The notes beneath the pieces were generated by a model. The model saw nothing but the letters and a program-made list of their open reading frames with translations. It was not told the DNA's origin and made no database searches. Positions 55,328 through 64,000 of a DNA stretch of 64,000 bases are shown in pieces (the first letter of the stretch is position 1; each line of letters starts with the position of its first letter). Made by a program: the position numbers and the translations under genes. This stretch comes from Apoderus coryli (taxonomy: Eukaryota > Arthropoda > Insecta > Coleoptera > Attelabidae): contig OU452198.1 in assembly GCA_911728435.2 (NCBI GenBank), positions 35,183,902 through 35,247,901 of the forward strand, given 5' to 3'.

Positions 55328-55515
55328 GTTTCTTGTTATACCTACAAAAAAATAAGTGGCGCCCAGATTTATATTTTAATTATTTACAAAATTGGCAAGT
55401 TCTATTAACCCATGGTCCAATGCTCACCGATGAAAAGCTGCCGTCGCTCTTGTGTGAATTTTTCCAAATAACAATAATAACATGGAATTTAATTACTTTA
55501 AAAAAAAAATCATAA
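55328..55515 (+). other. candidate coding segment of unknown function
   Basis: After TTTTCTATTTTCGCATAG (acceptor-like) an open frame reads FLLYLQKNKWRPDLYFNYLQ and NWQVLLTHGPMLTDEKLPSL before a stop at 55515. Its phase does not fit a direct join to the 54914 donor. Unrecognised; low support. Confidence 0.25.
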
Positions 55516-55679
55516 AGTGTCACAATATAATGTTTACCGCCCTCGTAAGAATAATTTTTAAACATGCGTGCATAGATGCCCCCGTATTACGATTTATCTG
55601 TTATCTTTTATTGCTGCATGTCTCGATAGACGGTATCTCTTTATAAATGCAAAACAAAGGGTTCCTTATATTTACGTTG

Positions 55680-56960
55680 GCACAATTTACAACAAAATAA
55701 GGCTATTTACTTTTTTTCGTTTGACACATCGTTTTCAAGGAAAAACGTAAAATACCTACTGATTTCTGAAAAAAAAAAAATTAAACCAAAACAAAAATAA
55801 GAAATTTAATAAGTGGCTTTCAACAACATTAAGCAAATGAAAGAAAATTAAAGGTAAAATCACAAAAATTGCTCGAAATATAGTCCACCCACCTCAATAC
55901 ATTTTCGACAACTTCTTAGCGCATACTTTATCTTTAATAGTGCTCCAAACGTAAAAATCTAGCGGGTTAAGATCCCGTGACCTGGGTGGCCAGGCTACTG
56001 GTCCAATATTAACCAGATCATTATTCATGTTATTGCTCTCTAGCCGGCCAATCCATCGTTGACGATAATTATTATTGAGCAATTCTCTTACAGCTATTCC
56101 AAAATGCAGGAGAAGTTCATCCAGCTGTATCCAACTCTCATGCCTTAAATTAAAGGTTATCTAGCAGATTATTTTTAAGAAACTCCAAAAACAGTTCCAA
56201 GTTCAACGTTGGGGATAGGAAGTTTGGACCACAAACATTACCATTAATAACACCCCACCAAACATTTACGGAAAATTCATTTTGAAATGATCTTGGCCGA
56301 ATTTCTCAAGGATATTGATATTATGGTAATTTGTTACCCCACGTTTGGTGAAAGAGGACTCATCCGTCCAAAGAATATTATGTAAAAAGTCAGGATTTTC
56401 TCCCGACGAGTTTAAAAGCCACTGGCAAAATCTTATTCTTTTTTCAGCATCACCAGGGTTCAATATCTGAACAGGCTGAGGCTATAGTCATCGGTTAGTG
56501 TAATATTTTAGACTTAGGTCCTTCACATACCTAAGTCTACAATATTTTGAGCTACCTTCCAAAAGCTTATCCTCGGATTGTTATCAAAAGTACGAAGTAT
56601 ACTCTTCTATTTGTATAGCGTCTACGATATTCACGTACTACCGCTTCTGCATTTCCAGCAAAAAAGTAATTAATTTTTGGTGACAACAGCCGTCAAGTTC
56701 TGCTGCGGGTAGCTTCGAAAAAACTGCTGACAGGGCTGTCATGCTGTCATACAGATTTTCCATATAGAAAAAATTTGTAATTCAAAACTGCACGCTTCCG
56801 ATTGGTGGAAATTAGGGATTAACTGTCATAAGAAAATAAAAAAACTTTTTTTTCATGGCAGATTGAAATTTGTTTGAATTCCAGAATGTAAATTTTTTAT
56901 TGGCAAACGATGTGTCAAACGAAAAAACGTAACGAGTCATTTTTGTTGTAAATGGAAGAA
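55680..56960 (-). mobile_element. DDE transposon with about 65-bp subterminal inverted repeats
   Basis: 55688-55755 and 56890-56952 are inverted copies (core TTTTTCGTTTGACACATCGT) on either side of a degenerate transposase (55870-56720). Exact ends are unclear. They may lie near 55675 and 56960, or further out toward the TTTTGACACCCTGTAAC at 57173. Confidence 0.6.
55870..56720 (-). pseudogene. DUF4817-class DDE transposase, degenerate but near full length
   Basis: Minus-strand order: FAGNAEAVVREYRRRYTNRR (N-terminal HTH), NPRISFWKVAQNIVDLG (second HTH), MNPGDAEKRIRFCQWLLNSS, then FLHNILWTDESSFTKRGVTN (first catalytic Asp, TDES), a stretch with FGVWWG-like sequence near 56250, and GPVAWPPRSRDLNPLDFYVW followed by STIKDKVC (last catalytic block; SPD changed to SRD). 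At least four frame changes and stops. Probably once about 330-400 residues. It gave cut-and-paste transposition; this copy is dead. Confidence 0.75.
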
Positions 56961-56964
56961 AGAT

Positions 56965-57775
56965 TTCAAAAATATTTTTAACTAAAAAATAACTAGTGGC
57001 GTAACAGTTTTTTTTTCATTAAAATTGCCCCGTACACACTCCATTGGTGGAAATAAAATAATATTTTTTATGTAAAAAGATATATTTAAATTCTCTAACC
57101 AAACTTGCCAAATTTTGTTCAAATATCTGAAGTAGTTTTAAAAACATTAGTAAATTTGGATTTTTTTTTTAAATTTTGACACCCTGTAACTTTGTAACGA
57201 ACCATTTTTTCGTCTGCCTTTCCACATTCGAAACTGGAGCACCCCGTATAGTTTTTAAAAATACTCGTTTTACTGATATTTACGTACTGCTAGTTTTAAT
57301 TAAATTAATTAAAAAAACTAAATGTTTGTATGCAAAGCTATTACCTACTGCCTCAAAGGCACCGGTTTATTTATATTATCGCCATACCATATTTATTCAA
57401 AACAACTTAATAGAGACATTATAAATATACTTAATAGAAGTAAAATATGTTGAAATTTATTGATACTCACTTGCAATATATTTATTATAATATACAGTGT
57501 GTACATATAGTAAGGAAAATTTGTTAACCGCATCTGTGACGTCATCCCTGTGTCGGATATGACGTCATCAGTATTTTTTGCAAAAGACAACCCATATTTT
57601 TCGCAGTCACATATGAAAGAGCATAATTTTCAACATACGGCAGCACCAAATACCATGTGATCTTACATCAATTATTAATGTATGAATTTTATTTAGTTTA
57701 TTCAGTTAATTTACCAAACTAGTTAATTAAAGTGTTCAAATTGGTCCTGACTCTGGCAGTATCCTAGACGGTGAA
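56965..57775. other. unassigned DNA with transposon-end relics
   Basis: GACACCCTGTAACTTTG (57178) and GCACCCCGTATAG (57238) look like insect transposon termini; no gene. Confidence 0.4.
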
Positions 57776-57779
57776 TAAA

Positions 57780-58490
57780 TTGTAGTTGGACCTTACTGAG
57801 AGTTTCATTCGAAATACTACTATAATAAAATAAATATTATACGATATTTTTTATTGCACCCCATAAAAAAGAATCTAAGAGATTGAGGTCAGGAGACCTT
57901 AGAGGCAATTCAATTTAACCACGCCTGCCTAACGATCTATTTGGACAGATCTTGTCAAGATATCTTCTCGCATTAATTGCAAAGAGCAACAGGATTATTT
58001 GAATTAGGAAACAGGATTCTGAGATTAGGTAAAAAATTCGAGGTAGCCTGGATTATTTAAAGTTTCTTAAAAACAATAGGGTAGGGCACTGTGTATGGTG
58101 TTCTATCATCTATTTTGAATTCTCCTGGGCCCAGTACCTGCAGTTCTCCCGATTTACTGTTCCTGTTAGTGCAAACGTAGCTTCGTCAGATACAAAAAAT
58201 ATTTGTGACAAGCAAAGGGTTCTCATTGCACATATCCATTCACGTTTCGCAGAACTGCATCCGTCGGTCTTGATCATCCTCGGAAGGGTCTTGGATCAAA
58301 TTTACTTTATAAGGAAATTTTATGCGCAGTTGTGGCTGGGATTATTCTTCTAAGAAAATCCGCATACCAGTGACTTTCTTCCATCGCTAATAAGACGTCG
58401 AATTTGATCTGTTCATTGACTGTACGACGCCTAGCTCTAGGGATATCTTTAACAGTGCCAGTTTCTCGATACTTACTTTCAATTTCTTTA
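57780..58490 (-). pseudogene. second DUF4817-class DDE transposase, degenerate
   Basis: Minus strand: FPYKVNLIQDPSEDDQDRRM then QFCE (58240-58330), followed by decayed catalytic sequence (GELQVLGPGEFKIDDRTPYT around 58110), and NRSLGRRG, a stop, IELPLRSPDLNLLDSFLWGA and IKNIVYN (57850-57960). The order K.VQ.L.EDD...R..FCE ... R.LG.RG...WP.RSPDL.PLDFFLWG..K matches the family from just before the catalytic core to its last third. Many stops. Distinct from the neighbour at 55.9-56.7 kb. Confidence 0.7.
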
Positions 58491-58696
58491 CTGCTGATTG
58501 AGTTGTAGGTCTTAGAAATACATTCTCACCAGTTTACAAAGTTAGGCAGTCGTTTGTTTAACGAACTGAATAAAATAAATAAAATTTAAACATTAACTTA
58601 CCCAAATATTATGTTTTTTCATTTCAATTTTCTTCGGGTTTTAAATGTTTTATATCAAAACATGTTGTTGTTTTATCTTATTATTTTTTTCTATTT

Positions 58697-58740
58697 GTTA
58701 CGACGTTTCGGCATGTTTTTTGCCATCCTCAGGCAGGATA
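58697..58740 (-). ncRNA. hammerhead ribozyme, ACGU type, GUC site
   Basis: UGC, CUGAGGA, U, stem II GGCA/UGCC with loop AAAAAC, GAAA, ACGU, C17, GUA. Core intact; stem I three pairs including one G.U. Confidence 0.6.
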
Positions 58741-58974
58741 TTAGTTAAAAATCTATATACAATATAATATGGCATTTCAAACTATATAACACATCCAATA
58801 AAGTTACACTACATAACATTTAACTAGAATATAAAACAATTACATATTTCTGCTTGAAAAACAATTTAAATTTATACACTTAGTTTAAATACTATATGAT
58901 CATTAAAAAAAAAAGTATTATATGTGTTACATAGTTTGAAATGCCATATATTGTACATAAATATACATTGTTTA

Positions 58975-59081
58975 TTTTATTAAATAATCCATTCAAAGAG
59001 GAGCGATGATTAATGTATAAATCAAACGGCGTCTGCTCCACAAAACTGTTTTTGTGGAGCAGACGCCGTTTGATTTATACA
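58975..59081 (-). mobile_element. 107-bp hairpin insertion (tail-only hammerhead-family copy), 11-bp TSD
   Basis: Flanked by TACATTGTTTA at 58964-58974 and 59082-59092. On the minus strand it ends with the family tail (TTTTGTGGAGCAGACGCCG ... GCTCCTCTTTGAATGGATTA) and begins with an inverted piece of the same tail, giving a perfect hairpin of about 32-bp arms with a 4-bp loop at 59046-59049. No ribozyme core. Confidence 0.8.
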
Positions 59082-59149
59082 TACATTGTTTAACTAATAT
59101 TCTACCTCAGGAACGCAAAAACATGCCGAAACGTCGTAACAGACATAAA

Positions 59150-59725
59150 AAAAAATGTTGATTTTTGAATATAGAAACAAAACACAAGAAAATTGATAAA
59201 AATTGATATACAAGGTTCAAGAGAATAAAATAAATTAAACTAAAATACCTATATGGGTATTTTTTGAAAAAAATAACGTCACACATGCGGCTAATACGTC
59301 AAAAGATGCACATTTCTAAACAACAATTGATGTGTCCGAGGATGTTTCCGGAAACCTTTTCTTTTTTGAACAAACTGATTTATTCTTTACTTCATGTACA
59401 CACTGTATAATAAACTAATTTGCTTTTATTCTATCAAACATATTATTTGAAAATGAAGTTCCATTTACTTTCATTTAATATTACTTCGTCTAAGACATCT
59501 TAATAAGTACTAATATGTAAGTATTAAAGAAGACTACAAACAAATTAATAATTGCTTGTGATATTAATAACATAGAGTGGGATTTAACTTCATTAAAATA
59601 TAATATAAATGTCTAATAGGTTGTGCATAATAATATGTTGAATAAAATATTACTAGCGAATGCATTAGTAGTGTAACACTTTAATAAGCTGAAAGCTAGT
59701 TGCAAATTTTCTATATTATTTGTAC
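59150..59725. other. unassigned DNA
   Basis: No gene recognised. Confidence 0.4.
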
Positions 59726-59730
59726 GTATA

Positions 59731-60660
59731 CAGGTTTCACTATCATTCAGTACAAAAAATTTAACTGGAGGTAGAGAAAAATAAGTTTTACCAGAATCGC
59801 CTTTCAAAAAATTTCCAGTATTTTTTAAGGCTGAAAATAATTTGTTTGTAAATCATATTAAACCCCCTTTTTACGATGCCTATGACCGCCTCCCAACGGA
59901 AATTTAATATACCCTTTAGGTTCAAGGTTATCATACACCATGTTGCCACGTGTACTGTATTTGTATAGTATTTCCAAAGTTAATTTGAAATATATAAATT
60001 TAACGATTCTACCGGGGCTATCCGTTCCCAGGCCTCTTTACATTATAAAAGGTCATCGAATGCAGCGTTTTTTGATACATTTCTCCATCGTATATAAGAC
60101 GTATAACAAATCATGCCTGCAAAAGGATACCGACAGTAATACAAATAACTACAGTTACTGGAAAAAGAATTGGGTTAAAGATTAATCGAAAAAAAAAGAG
60201 TTTGCAAATAAATATGTCAATGAAACAAATAATTTTTGGCAACGTGTTATTTTCTCAGATTAATCTAAATATAATCGGATGAACATCATATGGTATGGCG
60301 AAGACTTAATGTGGAATTTAAACAAGAAAATTTGTGTCCGACAGTAAAACACGGTGGCACAATATTGTAGCCATGATTTGTCCAATAGTGTTTCGTAAGA
60401 TTAATAAAATGAAAGAAAATCTATCAAATTGGATAATCATTTTTAATAAATCCGCAAGTGGATGAAACTTTTTGAAGTCACTGTATCAGACACGGCCAGT
60501 ATACGTATACAGCACGGTACACGACACGAGCGGAATACGTTGTGAGTTTAAGCATTAAGATTTATATGTGCAAAGCCAGCGTCTTCTTTTAAATATTTAT
60601 CATCAGTTAAGGTCTGAAAATAATGAAGTGACGAATACACATATTATAAAATTTTTACGA
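59731..60660 (+). mobile_element. DDE-family transposon copy, 5' end
   Basis: Starts ACAGGTTTCACTATCATTCA (59730), matching the TIR of 3372-4425. The first 200 bp match that element's right end inverted. From 59963 on it matches 33240-34270. No transposase frame survives here; the right end was not found. It supplies the empty site for the hammerhead insertion at 33478-33850. Confidence 0.65.
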
Positions 60661-60963
60661 TCTATAGAAAATATCACTGACTAAGTGAGTAAAATTTGTT
60701 GTTAGTTTATAATATCAGAAGCATATTATTAAAATGTATCTACTTATATGCATAACAAGTATTACTAACAGTATTAATTATTATAAAGGTATGTTCCTTG
60801 CTGTTCGAACACAGACGTGTACATCTATGTCTAAACTTCAAAAAACAACTTTTTTAGCGTAGGTTTATAATGTTGCCGTATTGGAGCGGCAAGGAAAAAT
60901 ACAGTATAATTTTATACAAATGAACATACAATAAAGGATTTTTAAAATATCGTAAGACATGTA

Positions 60964-61600
60964 ATAATAATAATAATAATAATCAGTTTATTTGCAGTTC
61001 AAAATACAAAAGAAAAAAACAATTCCAGATATAATACAATACAGTACCAGAACTACAAAAGGGGTTAGGTGGCAGTAGAAACTGATATTAAAATCTAACC
61101 CCCAATTAACAGTTCAATAATATAAATAAATAATACCCCATCATACGTATACGACATGTGATTTAAGCCTTATACATAATCCCTAACTAATCTACACTAC
61201 AAAAAAAAAATAAGCCAGAATTTCACTGTAGAAAAAAAAGAGTCATCATAGTACAAAACAACACAAAATATGAGCAACATAACAGCAATAGAAGAATATA
61301 AAAAAAAGAAAAAAAAACAAAATTAAAATAAAATAATAACAAAAAAAAAGCATTAAACGATCAACGAGTAATAGCTACAGTGTTAATTTGGATTCAACAA
61401 TCGATAGCGAAGTTTTTTTTTTAATGTATTGTTACGAAAAGTTAAAAGGGTGCGCCTAAGGATGGCTACGGTCGGTATTGACATTCCAAAGGGGTATTGA
61501 GTTGTGGTTTTTTATATCATATTAAATTAAAATTAGAAAGACTATTCCACGCATTTAAAGTAATTTTTTTTTTACAAAATGTAGATGATTATTATTGTGA
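60964..61600 (-). mobile_element. LINE 3' end with (TTA)n tail
   Basis: (AAT)n at 60965-60983 is the sense (ATT)n tail of a minus-strand LINE, followed by a long A-rich 3' UTR. Around 61390-61560 the minus strand reads AWNSLSNFNLI and, near the end, KLRYRLLNPN, the AWN.LP......F...L..Y.L style C-terminal end. Truncated. Confidence 0.55.
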
Positions 61601-61604
61601 TTAG

Positions 61605-62430
61605 AATCATGTTTTCGGACATGTCATTCACTGAATGTACTAATATATCCACAATTCTGCAGTGATCCAGATCGACTATTATATATTGATCAGGTATTAT
61701 AAGACTGAAGACAAATTCATAATGAATTGTCCACATAGTAATTGGAGATTGGAGAGACCTTAGCACAACATATATGAAGATTTGACCCAAAACACTTAAA
61801 TAAAATATTCTCCCTTACCGTGATAGAGGGTGTTTTACTATATCTACATATTCCCAAATGATTTTAGCACATTGATTTGACACCTCGTTAAATAACTACC
61901 AAACCACCAGTTACGAAAAATTCTACTTTAAGCAACTGGTGATGAAAAGTAAGCCATTTGAAAACGTCAAGGAATTTTGAGAAATGTCAGTTTAAATGTC
62001 AAAATTAGATTAATGGCTCTTGGACTATTTGTCAATATTTACCAGAACTAAACTAAATGTTATACAAATTTCATCAGTAAGTACACACGTATTCATTTAG
62101 TAATTGATACAATTTCTAATTACATGTAATTTAAAATAATGAATGGTAAGATGGGTTTCTTTAGATTGTATTTGGTATAACGAGTATTAAGGAAATTTGA
62201 TAAATGTGATAATAAAACTATTTAATTGATGATATAGAAATCGTCTAATTAATGTTAATGTTATGGCTTAATTAGTATACTAAGATGATATTATCTTCCA
62301 ACTAATGAAAAAACTGGGAAATTTGAAATTAAATTAAATGTAAAAATGTCTGAATAAATAATTGCAATCACATGTTCTTTCTGTATATGTAGAATGATGT
62401 TTATAGAGACGAAAGTGTGTTGAATAACAA
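61605..62430. other. unassigned DNA
   Basis: No gene recognised. Confidence 0.4.
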
Positions 62431-62436
62431 TGAAAA

Positions 62437-62800
62437 AAAATCGGTTGTGTCACCCCAAAACTTTCCCGGTAAGATATAATTATAATCTAAAATACATATA
62501 ATATGACCTGCGTAACAAAAAATAATTTTAAGAATGATAATTTTCTCGAGAACTATGGAGGTGACTCTCAAAAGTAGGCTATTGCTGTAATGAGCATAAA
62601 AAGTGATTTCAAATGATATAGGACCACTCAATCACTACTGCTATTTAAGAATTTGGAGTTTTTGTGCACCACTGTCACACGGTTAAAGCGATTTTAACCA
62701 AAAACTAATCTACTTTATACTTTATTTATCACATTGGCTTAGCGCGTTCATACGGAAGCCCTGAAGACTCAAAGCATTTTTTTTCTATGTCAAACGTTTG
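62437..62800 (+). repeat. interspersed repeat R1, copy 3
   Basis: Shares ATCGGTTGTG.CACCCCAAAA, TTTTCTCGAGAACTATGG, GTCACACGGTTAAAGCGATT, CAACCAAAAACTAATC-like and TTAGCGCGTTCATA with 12600-13125 in the same order, with internal deletions. Confidence 0.65.
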
Positions 62801-62828
62801 AGCAAAAGTCAAGCGTTTGCTAAAAAGG

Positions 62829-64000
62829 TAATAATAATAATATTCTAATCATTTATTGTTTCTGAAGGTTACAAACCTTATAACAAGAGTATGGTTTAAC
62901 AAACAAAAAAAAATACATTCTAATAATAAATATACAAGAAAAAATAATAACAATAAAAGCGAGCTAATGACATATCACAATAGGTCAGTGGTACAATTAC
63001 ATAAATTATATCAAAAAAAAAATTAATTTAATTAAATCCTAGAAAATGTTAAAATTTCAAATCAAATTAAAAATCTACTATTCACTTAGTAAGAACAATC
63101 TCAACTTTAAAATGGCCACCAAAAATTTCGCTATCCTGGACAGGCAAGCAAGTGATTCCGATGCCAAAGCAGAGATCAGATCAGTAAAAGTTGCCACATC
63201 TGACAAAAAGTGTGCTCTTAAATGTGCATACAAGGGACACTCAAAGAAAAGATGCTCAACTGTCTCCGGCCTGTGCTGATTACAAATTGTACACAACTCG
63301 TTCATTTTGATCGAGTAGGCTATACCATTCCGTAGGTAATCCCGACCACAAGTTATAATTTGTGCAATAAGTCTTGTTATAGATATTGGGAATTTGAAAG
63401 ATAAATAAGAAGACAGAACATTGTATGAAAAGAAGTTGGACAAATAAGGAAAAGTTGATACCGCCAATCTATTAATGTCATGTTGTTTTCAAAAATCGCT
63501 ATACATGTTAAGAATCAAATCATTATTAGCAGATTCCCATAAATGAGTGCCACCACAGATGTTATAAAAGTGCTTGATCTGCAAAACCCAGTTAAATTTT
63601 ACTTCTGAACAACTAGTTAATTCTAGCAGCCTCTGCGATAACAAATCTTAGGCAGGCGCGAGTCGTCCATCTGTTCAAGTTTCTTACGCCAAGTGAGTGC
63701 CATTTTTAAAATAGTATAGCTTAAACCAATTACGTCCACCTCCAACCGCACTACATAATCTGGTGTATTTCTAGGCAAAGAAAGAAGCTTTTTAAGAAAT
63801 CCTACCTGAATCCGCTCCAAGACATCCTGATACCTCAGTCCCCAAACTCCGACAGCATAAGTTAGTGATGATACAATGATGCTATGATACAGTTTCATTC
63901 TTGCGTCCCAGGAATTTACTTTAGTGCGTGCCAATAATCCCATGGTAGAGCCTATAGCCTGTTTACATTTAAGCACCGTTCTCCCAGACATTTGACAAAA
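62829..64000 (-). pseudogene. LINE 3' region with zinc-knuckle C-terminus, running off the window
   Basis: Minus-strand frame 63623-63991: MGLLARTKVNSWDARMKLYH, SLTYAVGVWGLRYQDVLERI, LKKLLSLPRNTPDYVVRLEV, the post-RT region of an R1/Jockey-like LINE. The next frame 63078-63467 reads LIAQIITCGRDYLRNGIAYS and NELCTICNQHRPETVEHLFF then ECPLYAHLR: a C..C....ET..H..F.CP knuckle seen at the C-terminus of such elements. The 3' (ATT)n tail is at 62829-62845. One frame break near 63480-63620. The 5' part continues beyond 64000. Confidence 0.8.

Larger units (their letters stand above)
58690..59145. mobile_element. fold-back element with ACGU-type hammerheads and nested hairpin
   Basis: Outer arms 58696-58747 and 59091-59140 and inner arms around 58755-58800 and 58920-58960 are inverted copies. 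Each outer arm holds an ACGU-type motif: minus 58697-58740 with intact core, plus 59098-59139 with CUCAGGA in place of CUGAGGA. A 107-bp insertion (58975-59081) interrupts the right arm. Confidence 0.65.

Noticed and set aside
13711..59145. An autonomous Penelope-like element
   Set aside because: No Penelope-type RT or GIY-YIG endonuclease motif was found in the window; only non-autonomous copies are supported.
60965..60985. (AAT)n runs as independent microsatellites (also 15408, 20239, 35121, 51685, 62829)
   Set aside because: Each abuts a LINE 3' end and is better explained as its tail.
1..64000. Endogenous viral elements
   Set aside because: No capsid, viral polymerase, protease-integrase or envelope motifs were seen; all RTs are of the LINE type.

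Overview
This window looks like AT-rich intergenic DNA of an arthropod nuclear genome, most likely an insect and possibly a beetle. The order is inference from the transposon families: mariner, RTE and Jockey-like LINEs, piggyBac, DUF4817-type DDE transposases, Crypton-like tyrosine recombinases and tRNA-derived SINEs. No complete host gene, rRNA, genuine tRNA, CRISPR or bacterial-type operon is visible. Nearly everything recognisable is a broken or nested mobile element, and almost all coding traces carry stops or frameshifts.

Layout. 0.7-12 kb: LINE tail, DUF4817 fragment, a TIR element (3372-4425), Tc1 remnant, a 640-bp long-TIR element (6349-6988), a LINE reverse transcriptase split by a mariner (8033-9286), a DDE remnant and a Crypton-type recombinase (10681-11590). 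12.6-21 kb: LINE tails interleaved with hammerhead-ribozyme elements. 21-29.3 kb: SINEs, piggyBac, DDE and LINE fragments, and a nearly intact tyrosine-recombinase gene (28214-29313). 30-37 kb: hammerhead motifs, LINE remnants, and a DDE transposon interrupted by both a LINE and a hammerhead element. 37.5-40 kb: an RTE-type LINE. 41.6-43.5 kb: DDE tails and a second tyrosine recombinase broken by a hammerhead element. 45-52 kb: a small palindromic MITE, RT fragments, an irregular tandem repeat and a 1.4-kb LINE. 53-60.7 kb: hammerhead elements, candidate exons, two DDE transposons. 61-64 kb: LINE tails running off the window.

The most interesting signal is a family of short elements carrying hammerhead ribozymes. 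At least ten sites show the core CUGANGA / stem II / GAAA followed by a self-complementary stem III (ACAUGU, or ACGU in a second group), an NUH cleavage triplet and a closing stem I. The stem sequences change between copies while pairing is kept (stem I GCCA:UGGC, ACCA:UGGU, AAGG:CCUU, UUC:GAA, AAC:GUU). Several copies are fold-backs: one end carries a full 3' tail (hairpin GTGGAG/CTCCAC, then AATGGAYTACTT), the other a truncated inverted tail, and three are flanked by perfect 11-12 bp target duplications. This architecture resembles non-autonomous Penelope-like elements or animal retrozymes, both known to carry hammerheads. No Penelope RT was found in the window, so the driver is unknown.

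All reading is by eye. Family names rest on motif recognition, not on database searches.
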